DNA of 57,915 nt from Bacteroidota bacterium. Lineage in GTDB: Bacteria; Bacteroidota; Bacteroidia; J057; JAJTIE01. Made by a program: the position numbers and the translations under genes. The notes under the pieces are model-generated. The model saw nothing but the letters and a program-made list of their open reading frames with translations, searched no databases and had not been told where the DNA came from. This document shows positions 43,811-51,527 of the stretch, piece after piece. Within the stretch, counting starts at the first letter, position 1. The number at the start of each line of letters is the position of its first letter. The stretch covers positions 1 to 57,915 of the forward strand of contig JAHBTG010000011.1 of assembly GCA_019638695.1 (NCBI GenBank), given 5' to 3'.

Positions 43811-43818
43811 CAAAGATA
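43811..43818 (-). promoter_or_regulatory. -7 box of cmk
   Basis: TATCTTTG on the minus strand fits TAnnTTTG exactly; the nearest TTG is 26 nt upstream, longer than usual. The predicted transcription start coincides with the GTG at 43805. Confidence 0.45.
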
Positions 43819-43896
43819 GCAGCCTGCCTGCATAGTAGCGTATACAAGGACTTTTTTTGCCCCGGATACGCAGTTTCCACCAAACCTCCGGACATC

Positions 43897-43919
43897 AAAA
43901 AAGCCTGCAATGCAGGCTT
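43897..43919 (-). terminator. Terminator of tRNA-Asn
   Basis: AAGCCTGC (43901-43908) and GCAGGCTT (43912-43919) pair around a 3-nt loop; on the minus strand the stem runs into TTTTTT (43897-43902). Confidence 0.9.
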
Positions 43920-43929
43920 TCACTGGAAG

Positions 43930-44003
43930 CTCCCCCACCTGGGCTCGAACCAGGGACCTAATGATTAACAGTCATTCGCTCTAACCAACTGAGCTATGGG
44001 GGA
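43930..44003 (-). tRNA. tRNA-Asn (anticodon GTT)
   Basis: 74 nt on the minus strand. The acceptor stem TCCCCCA pairs with TGGGGGA with discriminator G. Other parts: D-arm TAGCTCAGTTGGTTAGAGC, anticodon loop with GTT (complement at 43967-43969), and T-arm with GGTTCGAGCCC. CCA is not encoded. It has its own consensus promoter and terminator, so it is a single-gene unit. The matching synthetase gene, asnS, is also in the window at 53390. Confidence 0.97.
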
Positions 44004-44019
44004 AGAATAGAACGGAGTG

Positions 44020-44050
44020 CAAAATTAGGCCGGGAGGAAACACCAGGCAA
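44020..44050 (-). promoter_or_regulatory. Promoter of tRNA-Asn
   Basis: On the minus strand, TTG (44048-44050), 20 nt, TAATTTTG (44020-44027): an exact Bacteroidota promoter, with the start about 12 nt before the tRNA. Confidence 0.85.
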
Positions 44051-44098
44051 GTGGTTGGACAAAAAAATTCGCCTTATTTAAGACCCGCTCCGGGAAGG

Positions 44099-45283
44099 TT
44101 ACGCCCTGCGCACATGGTACACCTGCCGGCGGCCATCTGCATGGCGGGTGAAGAGCAGGAAATCGGGACCATCCGGCTGGTTACCCACCAGTTTGCGAAG
44201 CTCTGCAGCGGGTATGGGGAAATGCCGGGCGGTAAGCTGCACAGCCTTGAGTCCCTGCTGCTGCAGGTATTGCCGCAGGAGGCTTTTCCCAAAAGGGAAC
44301 GATCCCAGCACCTGCCAGATACGGCCCGGCCATGCCGGTTGGTATAGTGCGCTCTGCGCATACCCGTCCGGGTGAGTAAGCGAATGTGCTTCGCCCAGGT
44401 ACTGCACTGCCGCTTCCGGCAGCAGGCGGAGCTTGGCTATGGCAGCATCCGGTTCATAGAGGCAGGTATTTTCGCTGGTGGCGGCAGGTAGCACAGAGCA
44501 ACTCCCCGGGATGGTATATACCTGCTCCTGCCAGAGGCCCCTGGCCCGCCTGGTGGCGGCCGGGCTATCGGCTCCAGGTGCCAGCCAGAGGAGCAGTTCC
44601 TTGCATTCCCCCTCTGCGCCCAGGGCTTCCACCTGTACTATGCCGGGCAGCTTACGGCAGGCGTCGGTGGCGTCCAGCATGGGAGAGAGCTTGAGGGCTG
44701 CCCGGGGGGCCAGCTTCAGGAATGCAGCCGCCAGGAAAGCGGGCTGGGGCATCAACCCTTCCAGCCGTATCTGCCGGCTGCCACCGGGGCGGCGGTCGGG
44801 ATCGGCATAGCAGAAGTCGGGCCTGGCGCCGGAATAAGCAGCCAGGAAGTCTTCTGCCGTAGCCTGCACCACCCGGATATTCGTCAACCCCAGTTGCCGG
44901 AAGTTCCACTGCGCCCATGCACAGCGTTGCGCATCCGCTTCCACATAGATGACCTCGCTGAACTGCCGGGCCAGCTGTGCGGCATCTACCCCCATGCCCC
45001 CTGTGACATCCAGGGCCAGGGCACCTTGCATGCCCGCAAAACGCAGGGCAGCCACCGCCTCTGCTGTGGCCTGCTCGCAGGCGGTGCGCTGCAGGAGGCA
45101 CCCGCCGGCTGTCCACCGGGGAAGTTTGCGGGCAAAGTGTTTGCACAGTTCCAGCTGGGTAGCTACCACTGCCGGGCGCAGGTCTGCCGCAGGTTTCAGG
45201 CGCAAGGCCACCTCTGCCGGGGAAGCCTCCCGCCATTGGGCCAATGCGGCCAGTTCGGCAGTGCTGAGCGGGGCGTCTTCCAT
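44099..45283 (-). CDS. THUMP-like SAM-dependent methyltransferase
   Basis: 394 residues from the ATG at 45283 (MEDAPLSTAELAALAQWREAS); the frame extends upstream to 45388 but with atypical sequence. An N-terminal helical part (1-80) contains LRLKPAADLRPAVVATQLE. The Rossmann methyltransferase core has ALDVTGGMGVDAAQLAR, VIYVEADAQRC and FCYADPDRRPGG, the last a DPDRR motif typical of this group. A C-terminal THUMP-like RNA-binding region ends with TARHFPIPAAELRK and GNQPDGPDFLLFTR. Likely an RNA methyltransferase; the target base is unknown. Confidence 0.82.
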   Translation of the reverse strand: MEDAPLSTAELAALAQWREASPAEVALRLKPAADLRPAVVATQLELCKHFARKLPRWTAGGCLLQRTACEQATAEAVAALRFAGMQGALALDVTGGMGVDAAQLARQFSEVIYVEADAQRCAWAQWNFRQLGLTNIRVVQATAEDFLAAYSGARPDFCYADPDRRPGGSRQIRLEGLMPQPAFLAAAFLKLAPRAALKLSPMLDATDACRKLPGIVQVEALGAEGECKELLLWLAPGADSPAATRRARGLWQEQVYTIPGSCSVLPAATSENTCLYEPDAAIAKLRLLPEAAVQYLGEAHSLTHPDGYAQSALYQPAWPGRIWQVLGSFPFGKSLLRQYLQQQGLKAVQLTARHFPIPAAELRKLVGNQPDGPDFLLFTRHADGRRQVYHVRRA

Positions 45284-45342
45284 AGCGCTGCAATTTGGCA
45301 CGAAAGCCGATAGGACCGTTAGGGTAATGTTAAGCTTGCGGC

Positions 45343-45379
45343 ACAGGCTTGTGACCTTGCGGACAAGCCTGTATTTTTC
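45343..45379 (+). promoter_or_regulatory. Promoter with a 10-bp inverted repeat before the 2OG oxygenase
   Basis: TTG (45349-45351), 20 nt, then TATTTTTC (45372-45379), one mismatch from consensus. A perfect inverted repeat overlaps it: ACAGGCTTGT (45343-45352) and ACAAGCCTGT (45363-45372), 10-nt spacer. It covers the -33 element and touches the -7 box, as a repressor operator would. Confidence 0.55.
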
Positions 45380-45402
45380 CGCTCCCATTCACTACCTTTC
45401 TT

Positions 45403-46365
45403 ATGATGTTTGATCAGATCCCTACGCTGGACCTCGCGCATTTTACCCAGGGCACTGCGGCACAACAGGCACAGTTTGTGGCAGACCTGGGCCGTGCGTA
45501 TACGACCATCGGGTTTGTGGCCGTCAAAAACCATGGCCTGAGCGATGACCTCACCCGGCGCCTGTATGATACGGCACAACAGGTATTTGCCTTGCCGCAG
45601 GAAGTCAAACTGAAATATGAGATCCCCGGGCTGGGCGGGCAGCGGGGTTACACCGGCAAAGGTAAGGAGCATGCCAAGGGCCGCACGGTAGGTGATCTCA
45701 AGGAGTTCTGGCAGGTGGGCCAGGAACTGCCCCAGGGGCATGTCCTGCGGCAGGATTACCCGGAGAATGTGTGGCCCGGCGAGGTACCCGATTTTGGTCC
45801 GGCCGCCAAGGAAACCTACCGCACCCTGGAAACAACCGGCCGGCATATGCTGCGGGCCATCGCCCTGTTCCTGGAGTTGCCCGAAGATTTCTTTGAAACG
45901 CATGTGGTGCATGGCAATTCCATCCTGCGGGCTATCCACTACTTCCCCATCACAGACCCGGACAGCCTGGAATCGGATGCTGTGCGCGCCGCAGCGCATG
46001 AAGACATTAACCTGATCACCCTGCTGATGGGCGCCAGCGCCGAAGGGCTGGAGGTACTGCGCATGGACGGGCAGTGGATACCTGTAACGGCTATCCCGGA
46101 ATGCCTGGTGGTGAATGTGGGGGATATGCTGCAACGACTGACCAATAACCGCCTCAAGAGCACTACTCACCGGGTGGTCAATCCTCCGCGGGAAAAGATG
46201 GGCACCAGCCGCTACAGTATTCCTTTCTTTCTGCACCCGCAGGCGCACATGAGTCTTGCCTGCCTGGAGAGTTGTGTCTCGGCTCAAAATCCCAAGGCTT
46301 ACGGTGATATCAGCGCCAGGGATTACCTGATGGAACGTTTGCGGGAGATCGGGCTGATCAAGTAG
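45403..46365 (+). CDS. 2-oxoglutarate/Fe(II) oxygenase, isopenicillin-N-synthase-like
   Basis: 320 residues. The DIOX_N domain is at 5-125 (IPTLDLAHF, IGFVAVKNHGL, QRGYTGKGKEHAKG). The catalytic 2OG-FeII domain carries the iron ligands His199, Asp201 (AAHEDINLIT) and His256 (STTHRVV), and Arg270/Ser272 in SRYSIPFF for 2-oxoglutarate. Family members hydroxylate or desaturate small molecules; IPNS itself lacks 2OG, so the RxS motif argues for a true 2OG enzyme. The substrate cannot be inferred, as no biosynthetic neighbours are present. Start at ATG-ATG 45403; controlled by the promoter with an inverted repeat just upstream. Confidence 0.88.
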   Translation: MMFDQIPTLDLAHFTQGTAAQQAQFVADLGRAYTTIGFVAVKNHGLSDDLTRRLYDTAQQVFALPQEVKLKYEIPGLGGQRGYTGKGKEHAKGRTVGDLKEFWQVGQELPQGHVLRQDYPENVWPGEVPDFGPAAKETYRTLETTGRHMLRAIALFLELPEDFFETHVVHGNSILRAIHYFPITDPDSLESDAVRAAAHEDINLITLLMGASAEGLEVLRMDGQWIPVTAIPECLVVNVGDMLQRLTNNRLKSTTHRVVNPPREKMGTSRYSIPFFLHPQAHMSLACLESCVSAQNPKAYGDISARDYLMERLREIGLIK

Positions 46366-46381
46366 GGATCAGGAAGATTCC

Positions 46382-46466
46382 CCGCGTCATCCTGAACGTG
46401 TCTCAGGGTCTCCTGCCGGGAACAGGAGTACGGCCGGAAATGCCGAAACCAGTTCGACAGGATGGG
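46382..46466. repeat. REP-like repeat, inverted copy
   Basis: CGCGTCATCCTGAACGTG...TCAGGGT followed by TGCCGAAACCAGTTCG (46441-46456), which is the reverse complement of the CGAACTGGTTTCGGCA unit at 6299-6325. A degraded relative of the repeats in the 6.3-kb island. Confidence 0.6.
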
Positions 46467-46484
46467 AGATGGCATTACGCATGC

Positions 46485-46919
46485 CTAGCGCTCACGGCGC
46501 AGCGTCTCTTCCAGCAGACTGCGGAGCCGGGTGATCTCTTCCCAAAGCGCCTTGATTTCGGCATTGGCTGTCATTTCTTTCTGGACGGCGTCCCTGGCCA
46601 CCTGGGCAATATGAGCCTCCAGCGTCCCGGGTTTGGGGGTATACGCCGCATCCGGGTCGTGCACGGCGGAGGTACCCGGGGCTACATACATGACAGGCCG
46701 AGGAGTACCTACGCCATGCAGCAGGTAATCTGACGAGATGTCATATACCTCCTTGAGCTGATGGAGAATCCGCTTGGAAAATCCCCTCCGGCCTTGTTCG
46801 ATAAATGAATAAAAACTGAGGGTTACCCCCAGGCTATCAGCCATTTCCTGTTGCGTGAGCCCTTTCGACATCCGGATTGCCCGGAGACGCTCGGGCGGTC
46901 CATCCATACCACCTGTCAT
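46485..46919 (-). CDS. XRE-family transcriptional regulator
   Basis: 144 residues. An HTH_XRE domain lies at about 10-66: LRAIRMSKGLTQQEMADSLGVTLSFYSFIEQGRRGFSKRILHQL, shown here only as the pattern L...R...GLTQ..(A/M)..LGV....S.IE.G. A proline-rich linker (TPRPVMYVAPG) and a C-terminal coiled coil (KEMTANAEIKALWEEITRLRSLLEETL, broken) probably for dimerisation follow. Divergent from the small gene at 47011; the inverted repeat in the shared 91-bp gap is a likely operator for it. Confidence 0.85.
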   Translation of the reverse strand: MTGGMDGPPERLRAIRMSKGLTQQEMADSLGVTLSFYSFIEQGRRGFSKRILHQLKEVYDISSDYLLHGVGTPRPVMYVAPGTSAVHDPDAAYTPKPGTLEAHIAQVARDAVQKEMTANAEIKALWEEITRLRSLLEETLRRER

Positions 46920-46935
46920 GTTAATTTATCTTAAA

Positions 46936-46979
46936 TAATACAAAATGAGATGATTTGTATTACAAAAAGTAATATACTT
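46936..46979. promoter_or_regulatory. Operator-like palindromes between the divergent XRE gene and small gene
   Basis: TAATACAAA (46936-46944) and TTTGTATTA (46954-46962) form a perfect 9-bp inverted repeat with a 9-nt spacer. A second palindrome, AAGTA-ATA-TACTT (46967-46979), follows directly. A TATACTTG box (46973-46980, one mismatch) overlaps the second palindrome. Confidence 0.6.
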
Positions 46980-47010
46980 GTCTCTGTAAATTGTGCAGGG
47001 CCTATACCCC

Positions 47011-47304
47011 ATGAACAAATATCCCCTTTATCGTGAAATCCGCAAGCGGAATCGCTTGCTCGTGTACAAATTTGTAGGTCCCACGGAGTGCCATATGATC
47101 AGCCAGGAATGGATAGCCGAGCAAGAGTGTACCCGGTATCATATCTCGATTATCCGCAAAGCCAGCTACATTACTTTTCTGCTGGAATACCCGTTGCTGC
47201 AGATTTGCTCGGCAGGAGAATTTGCGGTAGCCTATGAAGACTGCTGGGAGGCATTGAGTGCCATGCAAAAAACGCCTTTACCCGGCACACGGCTTGATTC
47301 CTGA
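47011..47304 (+). CDS. Small orphan protein
   Basis: 97 residues from the ATG giving MNKYPLYREIRKRNRLLVYKF; a GTG six codons upstream is possible. The N-terminus is basic and the centre is beta-rich (YHISIIRKASYITFLLEYPLLQIC). No signal peptide and no family recognised. It is divergent from an XRE regulator with operator-like palindromes between and convergent with a second XRE gene 15 bp downstream. A decayed relative of residues ~29-43 seems to lie at 47711-47834. Function unknown. Confidence 0.55.
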   Translation: MNKYPLYREIRKRNRLLVYKFVGPTECHMISQEWIAEQECTRYHISIIRKASYITFLLEYPLLQICSAGEFAVAYEDCWEALSAMQKTPLPGTRLDS

Positions 47305-47319
47305 AACACAGACCTGGTC

Positions 47320-47553
47320 TCAGCCATGCCCGATTACCCGAAGGATATCCCCCACACATACGCCCAGCGCTTCTGCAATCCCTATGAGCACCGGCACACC
47401 CATACCATGTTCCCCTTTTTCAATACGCTGAATCGTTCGGATATCTACGCCGGCCATGATGGCAACATCCTGTTGGGTTAAAGAAGCCACCTCGCGCAAC
47501 CGCTTGATTTCGCGCCCGATCAGAATGATCTCTTTTTGGAATTTCTTGTCCAC
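47320..47553 (-). CDS. Small XRE-family HTH protein
   Basis: 77 residues, essentially only an HTH_XRE domain: IGREIKRLREVASLTQQDVAIMAGV, here broken by a helix turn, then RTIQRIEKGEHGMGVPVLIGIAEALGV. Typical for small phage-type or antitoxin-type regulators. No toxin partner is recognised beside it. Its stop is 15 bp from that of the small orphan gene. Confidence 0.82.
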   Translation of the reverse strand: MDKKFQKEIILIGREIKRLREVASLTQQDVAIMAGVDIRTIQRIEKGEHGMGVPVLIGIAEALGVCVGDILRVIGHG

Positions 47554-47710
47554 CAGCGTACAAGGTGCCCTAAGTCAGGAGAATACTATACGACAAATTA
47601 GTCTTTTTTCTGTAATTCTACCTAAACCTGACGCCCCATTTGGAAGAAAAGAAAGGCCATTTTTTGCCCGGGTCACATATAAACAGGTTACCGGCGGCAG
47701 TATAATCCGG
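47554..47710. other. AT-rich intergenic region, no gene seen
   Basis: Upstream of the small XRE gene. T-rich and A-rich runs near 47600 suggest its promoter, but no exact TTG/TAnnTTTG pair is found. A plus-strand open frame here lacks any family pattern and I do not call it. Confidence 0.35.
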
Positions 47711-47834
47711 GACACATAAAGGCCACAAAATCATCCTTGAATGGATAACCGAACAAACTATACCCGATAAGGATCTCTATCGCCTGGAAAGCCCGCCGCA
47801 TACCGGTCTGCAGCGTAAATCGTTGTCAGGTTAG
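47711..47834 (+). pseudogene. Decayed fragment related to the small orphan gene at 47011
   Basis: The frame reads GTHKGHKIILEWITEQ before drifting off to a TAG at 47832. The conserved part matches TECHMISQEWIAEQ of the 97-residue protein, and the underlying DNA (GAATGGATAACCGAACAA against GAATGGATAGCCGAGCAA) is also similar. There is no start codon and no beginning of the gene, so this looks like a remnant of a second copy. The similarity is short, so confidence is limited. Confidence 0.45.
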
Positions 47835-47856
47835 CGCTTCAGGCACCGCAACTCCG

Positions 47857-49077
47857 CTACCGAAACCAGACCTGGTGGTGTGTATCGTACAGGCCCCTGC
47901 GGTCGGAGGTACAAGCGCCTGCCCCGCTGCAAAAAGCCGTGCAGTCATCTATCTCCCAGCGGTCATCCCCACAGGCGCCGCCGTCTATGTTCCAATGGGC
48001 GGTTACATTAGTATAGAACAAGTGTTCTGTCATGGCCAGGTTGCCGGCATTGGCCCCGTAGATATTGGCTGCGCTGCCCGGCAGGGTACTGGTATGCCCC
48101 GCAAGCGGCGTAAAGCTGGCATGCAGGCCGCTGCAACTGCCGGTGCCGGTCTTGAGATAGCTGAGGCAATTGGTCAGACTGCTTTTGACGTGCAACATGC
48201 GGGTATGGTGACTGCTGATGCCGTACAGGCGAAACTCGGTGGCATCGGTAAACTGGCTGGCCAAGGAGGGCACAATATGTCCCCAGGTATCAGTACCGCT
48301 TTCATCGACACCCAGCACAGTGCTTCCCAGCAGCGGGAAACTGCCGGTCCGAAGCATCAGCGCAGGTTTGGTACCACCCAGGTGATTATAGTTGAGCACC
48401 AGTGTCCAGCCTCCGCCATCGGTGGCCATATCACAGTAGCAGGGCATGGGGCACAGCGGCCCCAGGCTATCCAGGTCAATGGTGTACACCCCGCTGGGGC
48501 TGCCAGGGTTCTGTATCAGTATCTGGCGGCAACTGCGGTATTGCCCGTGCGGAGTAACGGCCACCGATACGGTATCCGGGTCGCTGTAGCAGCCCATCAG
48601 CCAGGTGCGTACGGTATAGTTGCCTGCCATAGCTACCGTTGCACTGGGTATGGCGGGGTTCTGGGCTGTGGAATGAAACCCGTTGGGACCGGTCCACACA
48701 TGGGTAGCACCGGCTACCGGCGTAGCCGTCAGGTTGAGCAACTGCCCTTCGCATATGGGAGCATTGCTACCTGCCACTGGCGTGGGCGGCGGGCTGCATG
48801 GGGGTATGGTAGTGCATACACTGATCCATTTGACCCCGCTCCAGAACTCCATGCACTGGGTGTCGGTGTTAAAAATGATAAGTCCGGCAGCCGGGCTGGC
48901 AATAGCGTCACGCTGGGCAGTCGTCAGGCGGGGCGGGAGCAATCCCTTATCAGTAGCTTGCAAGTCCAGCAACGCGCTGGGATCAGGAGTAGCCGTATTA
49001 ATCCCAACATTCTGGGCACATACCACAGGGCCAAACACCCAAAACCCTATCCATAGCCATATGCAGGTAGTCTTCAT
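47857..49077 (-). CDS. Secreted protein with fibrinogen-like C-terminal domain
   Basis: 406 residues with signal peptide [21 protein letters not shown]. The N-terminal module ([48 protein letters not shown]) is related to that of the two S74 proteins. An Ig-like segment follows (about 105-180, with [14 protein letters not shown] and WTGPNGF). The C-terminal ~220 residues form a fibrinogen-related domain: [32 protein letters not shown], then Cys-rich [17 protein letters not shown]. In animals this fold binds carbohydrates; in bacteria it is found in secreted adhesins. No type IX sorting domain is seen. Probably a cell-surface or released binding protein. Confidence 0.82.
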   Translation of the reverse strand: MKTTCIWLWIGFWVFGPVVCAQNVGINTATPDPSALLDLQATDKGLLPPRLTTAQRDAIASPAAGLIIFNTDTQCMEFWSGVKWISVCTTIPPCSPPPTPVAGSNAPICEGQLLNLTATPVAGATHVWTGPNGFHSTAQNPAIPSATVAMAGNYTVRTWLMGCYSDPDTVSVAVTPHGQYRSCRQILIQNPGSPSGVYTIDLDSLGPLCPMPCYCDMATDGGGWTLVLNYNHLGGTKPALMLRTGSFPLLGSTVLGVDESGTDTWGHIVPSLASQFTDATEFRLYGISSHHTRMLHVKSSLTNCLSYLKTGTGSCSGLHASFTPLAGHTSTLPGSAANIYGANAGNLAMTEHLFYTNVTAHWNIDGGACGDDRWEIDDCTAFCSGAGACTSDRRGLYDTHHQVWFR

Positions 49078-49135
49078 AATCAGGTAGTCAGATCACACCT
49101 GCCAAGTATACACAAATCTGCGCTACAGGCAGTAT

Positions 49136-50080
49136 TTATCTGCGCAATCGCACGCTATCCTGCTCCTGGGGCAGGCGGGGCCGGGAGCGGGCATAATTGA
49201 TAATAAAAATACCGCCCAGGATGAGCAACGCTCCCAGGTAAAAGATAGGCTTGGGCCAGTGCCCGGTCATGTAAATGCTGAACAGTGTGGCTACAATGGG
49301 CTGCAGGTTGATATACACTGCGGCCTGGCTGGCAGTGAGGCGCTGCATAGCATAGAGAATCAGGAAGTAAGCCATAGCGGAATTGAGCACCACCAGGGAA
49401 AACAGGCCATACCAGGCATTTGCGGGGATATGGCCAAAGTCCTGTTGCGGCAGGAAATAGAGCCCCACCGGCAGGAAGCCTATGGCGCCCACGATCATCA
49501 TCACCGAGGTCAGGATCATGGGAGGGTATTTCTGCAGCAGGGGGCGGCTGAAAGCAATGTAACCCGCCCACCCGGCCATGGCCACCAGAGTCAGCAGGTT
49601 GCCCAGCAAAGGGTTGCTGCCGCCTACCGCGCTGGCGTCTCTGCTGAGCAGAATGATCACAACCACCCCGCAAAGTGCCAGCAAAGTGCCTGTTACCTTG
49701 CGGCCGGAGAAACGTTCTATACGCTGAACCCCTGCAGCCAGGAACAGCACCAGCATGGGTGTGCACGCATACAGGATGGAACTGCTGGCCGGACTGGTGT
49801 ACCTGAGTCCCCACACAAAAAAGAGCTGGTTGGTCACGATACCGAACAGCGAGATGATAATAATGGCCCACCAGTCTCGCCGGGTAGGACGAAAACTGCG
49901 CCAGCCGCCGGCCACTGAGAACACCACCAAGAAGAAAGCCCCGGCCAGTAAGCTGCGCAGCAGGAGCAATACCGCCGGGTGAAACACCACGCTTGCCCAT
50001 GAAGCAAACTGGTAGGAAAGCCCCAGGATAATGTTCTGTGCCAGCATGGCACCGTGCGCCTTCAGAATTCCGCGTTCCAT
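49136..50080 (-). CDS. DMT-superfamily (EamA-type) transporter
   Basis: 314 residues, about ten transmembrane helices in two EamA repeats: MLAQNIILGLSYQFASWASVVFHP starts the first, and IPANAWYGLFSLVVLNSAMAYFLILYAMQRLTASQAAVYINLQPIVA, broken by loops, is typical of the second. The C-terminus is a basic tail (RSRPRLPQEQ). Unrelated in close detail to the DMT carrier at 40444. Substrate unknown. Divergent from the SRPBCC gene, with a perfect 16-bp palindrome between them. Confidence 0.85.
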   Translation of the reverse strand: MERGILKAHGAMLAQNIILGLSYQFASWASVVFHPAVLLLLRSLLAGAFFLVVFSVAGGWRSFRPTRRDWWAIIIISLFGIVTNQLFFVWGLRYTSPASSSILYACTPMLVLFLAAGVQRIERFSGRKVTGTLLALCGVVVIILLSRDASAVGGSNPLLGNLLTLVAMAGWAGYIAFSRPLLQKYPPMILTSVMMIVGAIGFLPVGLYFLPQQDFGHIPANAWYGLFSLVVLNSAMAYFLILYAMQRLTASQAAVYINLQPIVATLFSIYMTGHWPKPIFYLGALLILGGIFIINYARSRPRLPQEQDSVRLRR

Positions 50081-50185
50081 GGCGCAAAGCTAGGGACAAG
50101 TTTGGCTTGGCATCTCGCATTCTATTCACCCATAGGCATTGATGAGCCCGGCCGGTGGAATATTGGCAATATCCCAGGGGATACG

Positions 50186-50212
50186 GCTATTCATGAATAG
50201 CTCCTACCTTTG
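50186..50212 (+). promoter_or_regulatory. 16-bp perfect palindrome plus -7 box
   Basis: GCTATTCATGAATAGC (50186-50201) is a perfect palindrome. Three bases later comes TACCTTTG (50205-50212), an exact -7 box for the plus strand. No TTG lies at the -33 position; the palindrome takes its place, so an activator or repressor probably works here, for the SRPBCC/aldolase genes or the divergent transporter. Confidence 0.55.
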
Positions 50213-50247
50213 CAGATATTCCGTTCACCCATCCCCTTTTTACGGTT

Positions 50248-50691
50248 TTGTCCAAGATCCAAGCAACCGAGCATGCCCTGCTCACTCACAGCCCACAGCG
50301 GGTATTTGACGCGCTGATGGACCTATCTGCCTACAGTCAATGGTTCCCCGGCGAGGTCAGGTTCAGCATACAAAAGCAGGTGAAAGAGGGGCCGGGCAGC
50401 CAGTTTCGCATGGGACAAGGCCCCATCGACTGGCAGGTAGATGTGCAGGAAGTAGAGGCGCCCAGCCGTATACACATGCGCTATTATGATGGGCCCTGGG
50501 ATGGGACTGCTACCTGGGAGCTGGCGGCCACTCCTGAAGGCGGCACCCGGCTGACCTATTCCGTAGACCTCAAGCTGAAGGGCATGATGATCATGATGCT
50601 CAGCAAAATGGTAGATACTCAGAAGTTCCATGCCGAGCAGATGCACAAGGTGGCCAACCACCTGCAGCAATGGCTGGACAAGACGGCATAG
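50248..50691 (+). CDS. SRPBCC-fold (START/polyketide-cyclase-like) protein
   Basis: 147 residues beginning at a TTG; no ATG is available in frame ahead of the conserved part. The SRPBCC pattern is clear: SPQRVFDALMDLSAYSQWFPGEV, a central IHMRYYDGPWDGTATWEL and TRLTYSVDLKLKG, then a C-terminal helix KFHAEQMHKVANHLQQWL. The fold makes a deep hydrophobic pocket for small ligands; the ligand is unknown. It is first in a two-gene unit with the class II aldolase gene 19 bp downstream. Confidence 0.82.
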   Translation: MSKIQATEHALLTHSPQRVFDALMDLSAYSQWFPGEVRFSIQKQVKEGPGSQFRMGQGPIDWQVDVQEVEAPSRIHMRYYDGPWDGTATWELAATPEGGTRLTYSVDLKLKGMMIMMLSKMVDTQKFHAEQMHKVANHLQQWLDKTA

Positions 50692-50710
50692 CATCCGCTT
50701 CACCACTGCC

Positions 50711-51292
50711 ATGCTGCGCGACGAAGGCTATACCAAGTACCGGTGTCACCACAGTCCCGGCGAGTTACCGGACCTGGACTACACGCCTTTGCTACAACTG
50801 CGCGATGCGTTACATGCTGCCCGGCTCATCGGCCGTTACCCGGACGGCATTGGCTATGGCAATGTGAGCATACGGGTAACTGACGGCCTGGTGGTCACCG
50901 CCACCCAAACGGGGCACCTGCCTCGCCTGGAGCCTGCCCAGCTAAACCATGTATACCGTTGCCTCCCGGCACAAAACGAGTTGTGGTGCCGCGGCGCATT
51001 GCCCGCCAGCAGTGAAGCCATGACGCACTACAGCATTTATGCAACACTGCCGCAGGTGCAAGTCATCGCCCATGTGCACCATGCGCATTTCTGGGAACAG
51101 CACCTCCATCAGCTGCCCACCACCGCGGCAGATGTGCCTTATGGCACACCTGCCATGGCACTGGCTGTGGAGCAGCTGCTGCGTCTGGAGGCCACGGGCA
51201 TTTTCCTCACTGCCGGGCATGCCGAAGGCGTCTTTCTCTATGCGGCCACCCTGCCGGAGCTGCAAGCGCTGATAGGGCGGTATTTTCAGTGA
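50711..51292 (+). CDS. Class II aldolase/adducin-family protein
   Basis: 193 residues; ATG at 50711 gives MLRDEGYTKYRC. Pattern of the zinc-dependent class II aldolase/adducin head: LIGRYPDGIGYGNVSIRV, SSEAMTHYSIYATLPQVQVIAHVHHAHFWE (two of the metal-binding His, split here by helix ends) and a later TAGHAEGVFLYAA. Relatives include fuculose-phosphate aldolase and ribulose-phosphate 4-epimerase; at 193 residues it is shorter than those, and the substrate is not clear. Paired with the SRPBCC gene. Confidence 0.82.
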   Translation: MLRDEGYTKYRCHHSPGELPDLDYTPLLQLRDALHAARLIGRYPDGIGYGNVSIRVTDGLVVTATQTGHLPRLEPAQLNHVYRCLPAQNELWCRGALPASSEAMTHYSIYATLPQVQVIAHVHHAHFWEQHLHQLPTTAADVPYGTPAMALAVEQLLRLEATGIFLTAGHAEGVFLYAATLPELQALIGRYFQ

Positions 51293-51493
51293 TCAGCACA
51301 TCGGGCACCCTGAGCTTGTCTCAGGGCATCCTGCAATGCCCAGTTCGGGGAGCGGTTCGGCAGGACGCGGGAACACGCAAGCAGCGGTCTCCTCCCCTCC
51401 CCTATGGAAAGGGAAAAGGGACGCTACAGCAACAGATGACGCGGAGCCAGGCAGAGGCAAACGGTAAGTGAACAGAAGCCCCGTATTTACTGT
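51293..51493. other. Intergenic region with a REP-like copy
   Basis: About 200 bp before the ribBA promoter. The first part contains the repeat listed separately; the rest is purine-rich sequence without recognisable signals. I see no FMN riboswitch core. Confidence 0.4.
51305..51365. repeat. REP-like repeat copy
   Basis: CACCCTGAGCTTGTCTCAGG and then GCATCCTGCAATGCCCAGTT match, with changes, the CATCCTGA...CAGGGT/CAGTTCGG arrangement at 46382-46466 and in the 6.3-kb island. Confidence 0.55.
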
Positions 51494-51501
51494 TACCTTT
51501 G
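51494..51501 (+). promoter_or_regulatory. -7 box of ribBA
   Basis: TACCTTTG followed by CAG, an exact TAnnTTTG match that is identical to the box at 50205. Leader about 22 nt. The -33 TTG is not evident. Confidence 0.55.
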
Positions 51502-51527
51502 CAGTACAGGAAACTCCCTCCGTTGCC

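Noticed and set aside
46485-47553. Toxin-antitoxin pair
   Set aside because: The XRE proteins could be antitoxins, but the small protein shows no known toxin motif and the gene arrangement is divergent/convergent rather than an operon.
47456-47719. Possible 87-residue plus-strand gene
   Set aside because: Partly antisense to the small XRE gene, no family pattern, no promoter or conserved start.
51293-51527. FMN riboswitch before ribBA
   Set aside because: The conserved AGGGGCGG...CCGAC core of the RFN element is not found, and a normal promoter lies only ~25 bp before the start.
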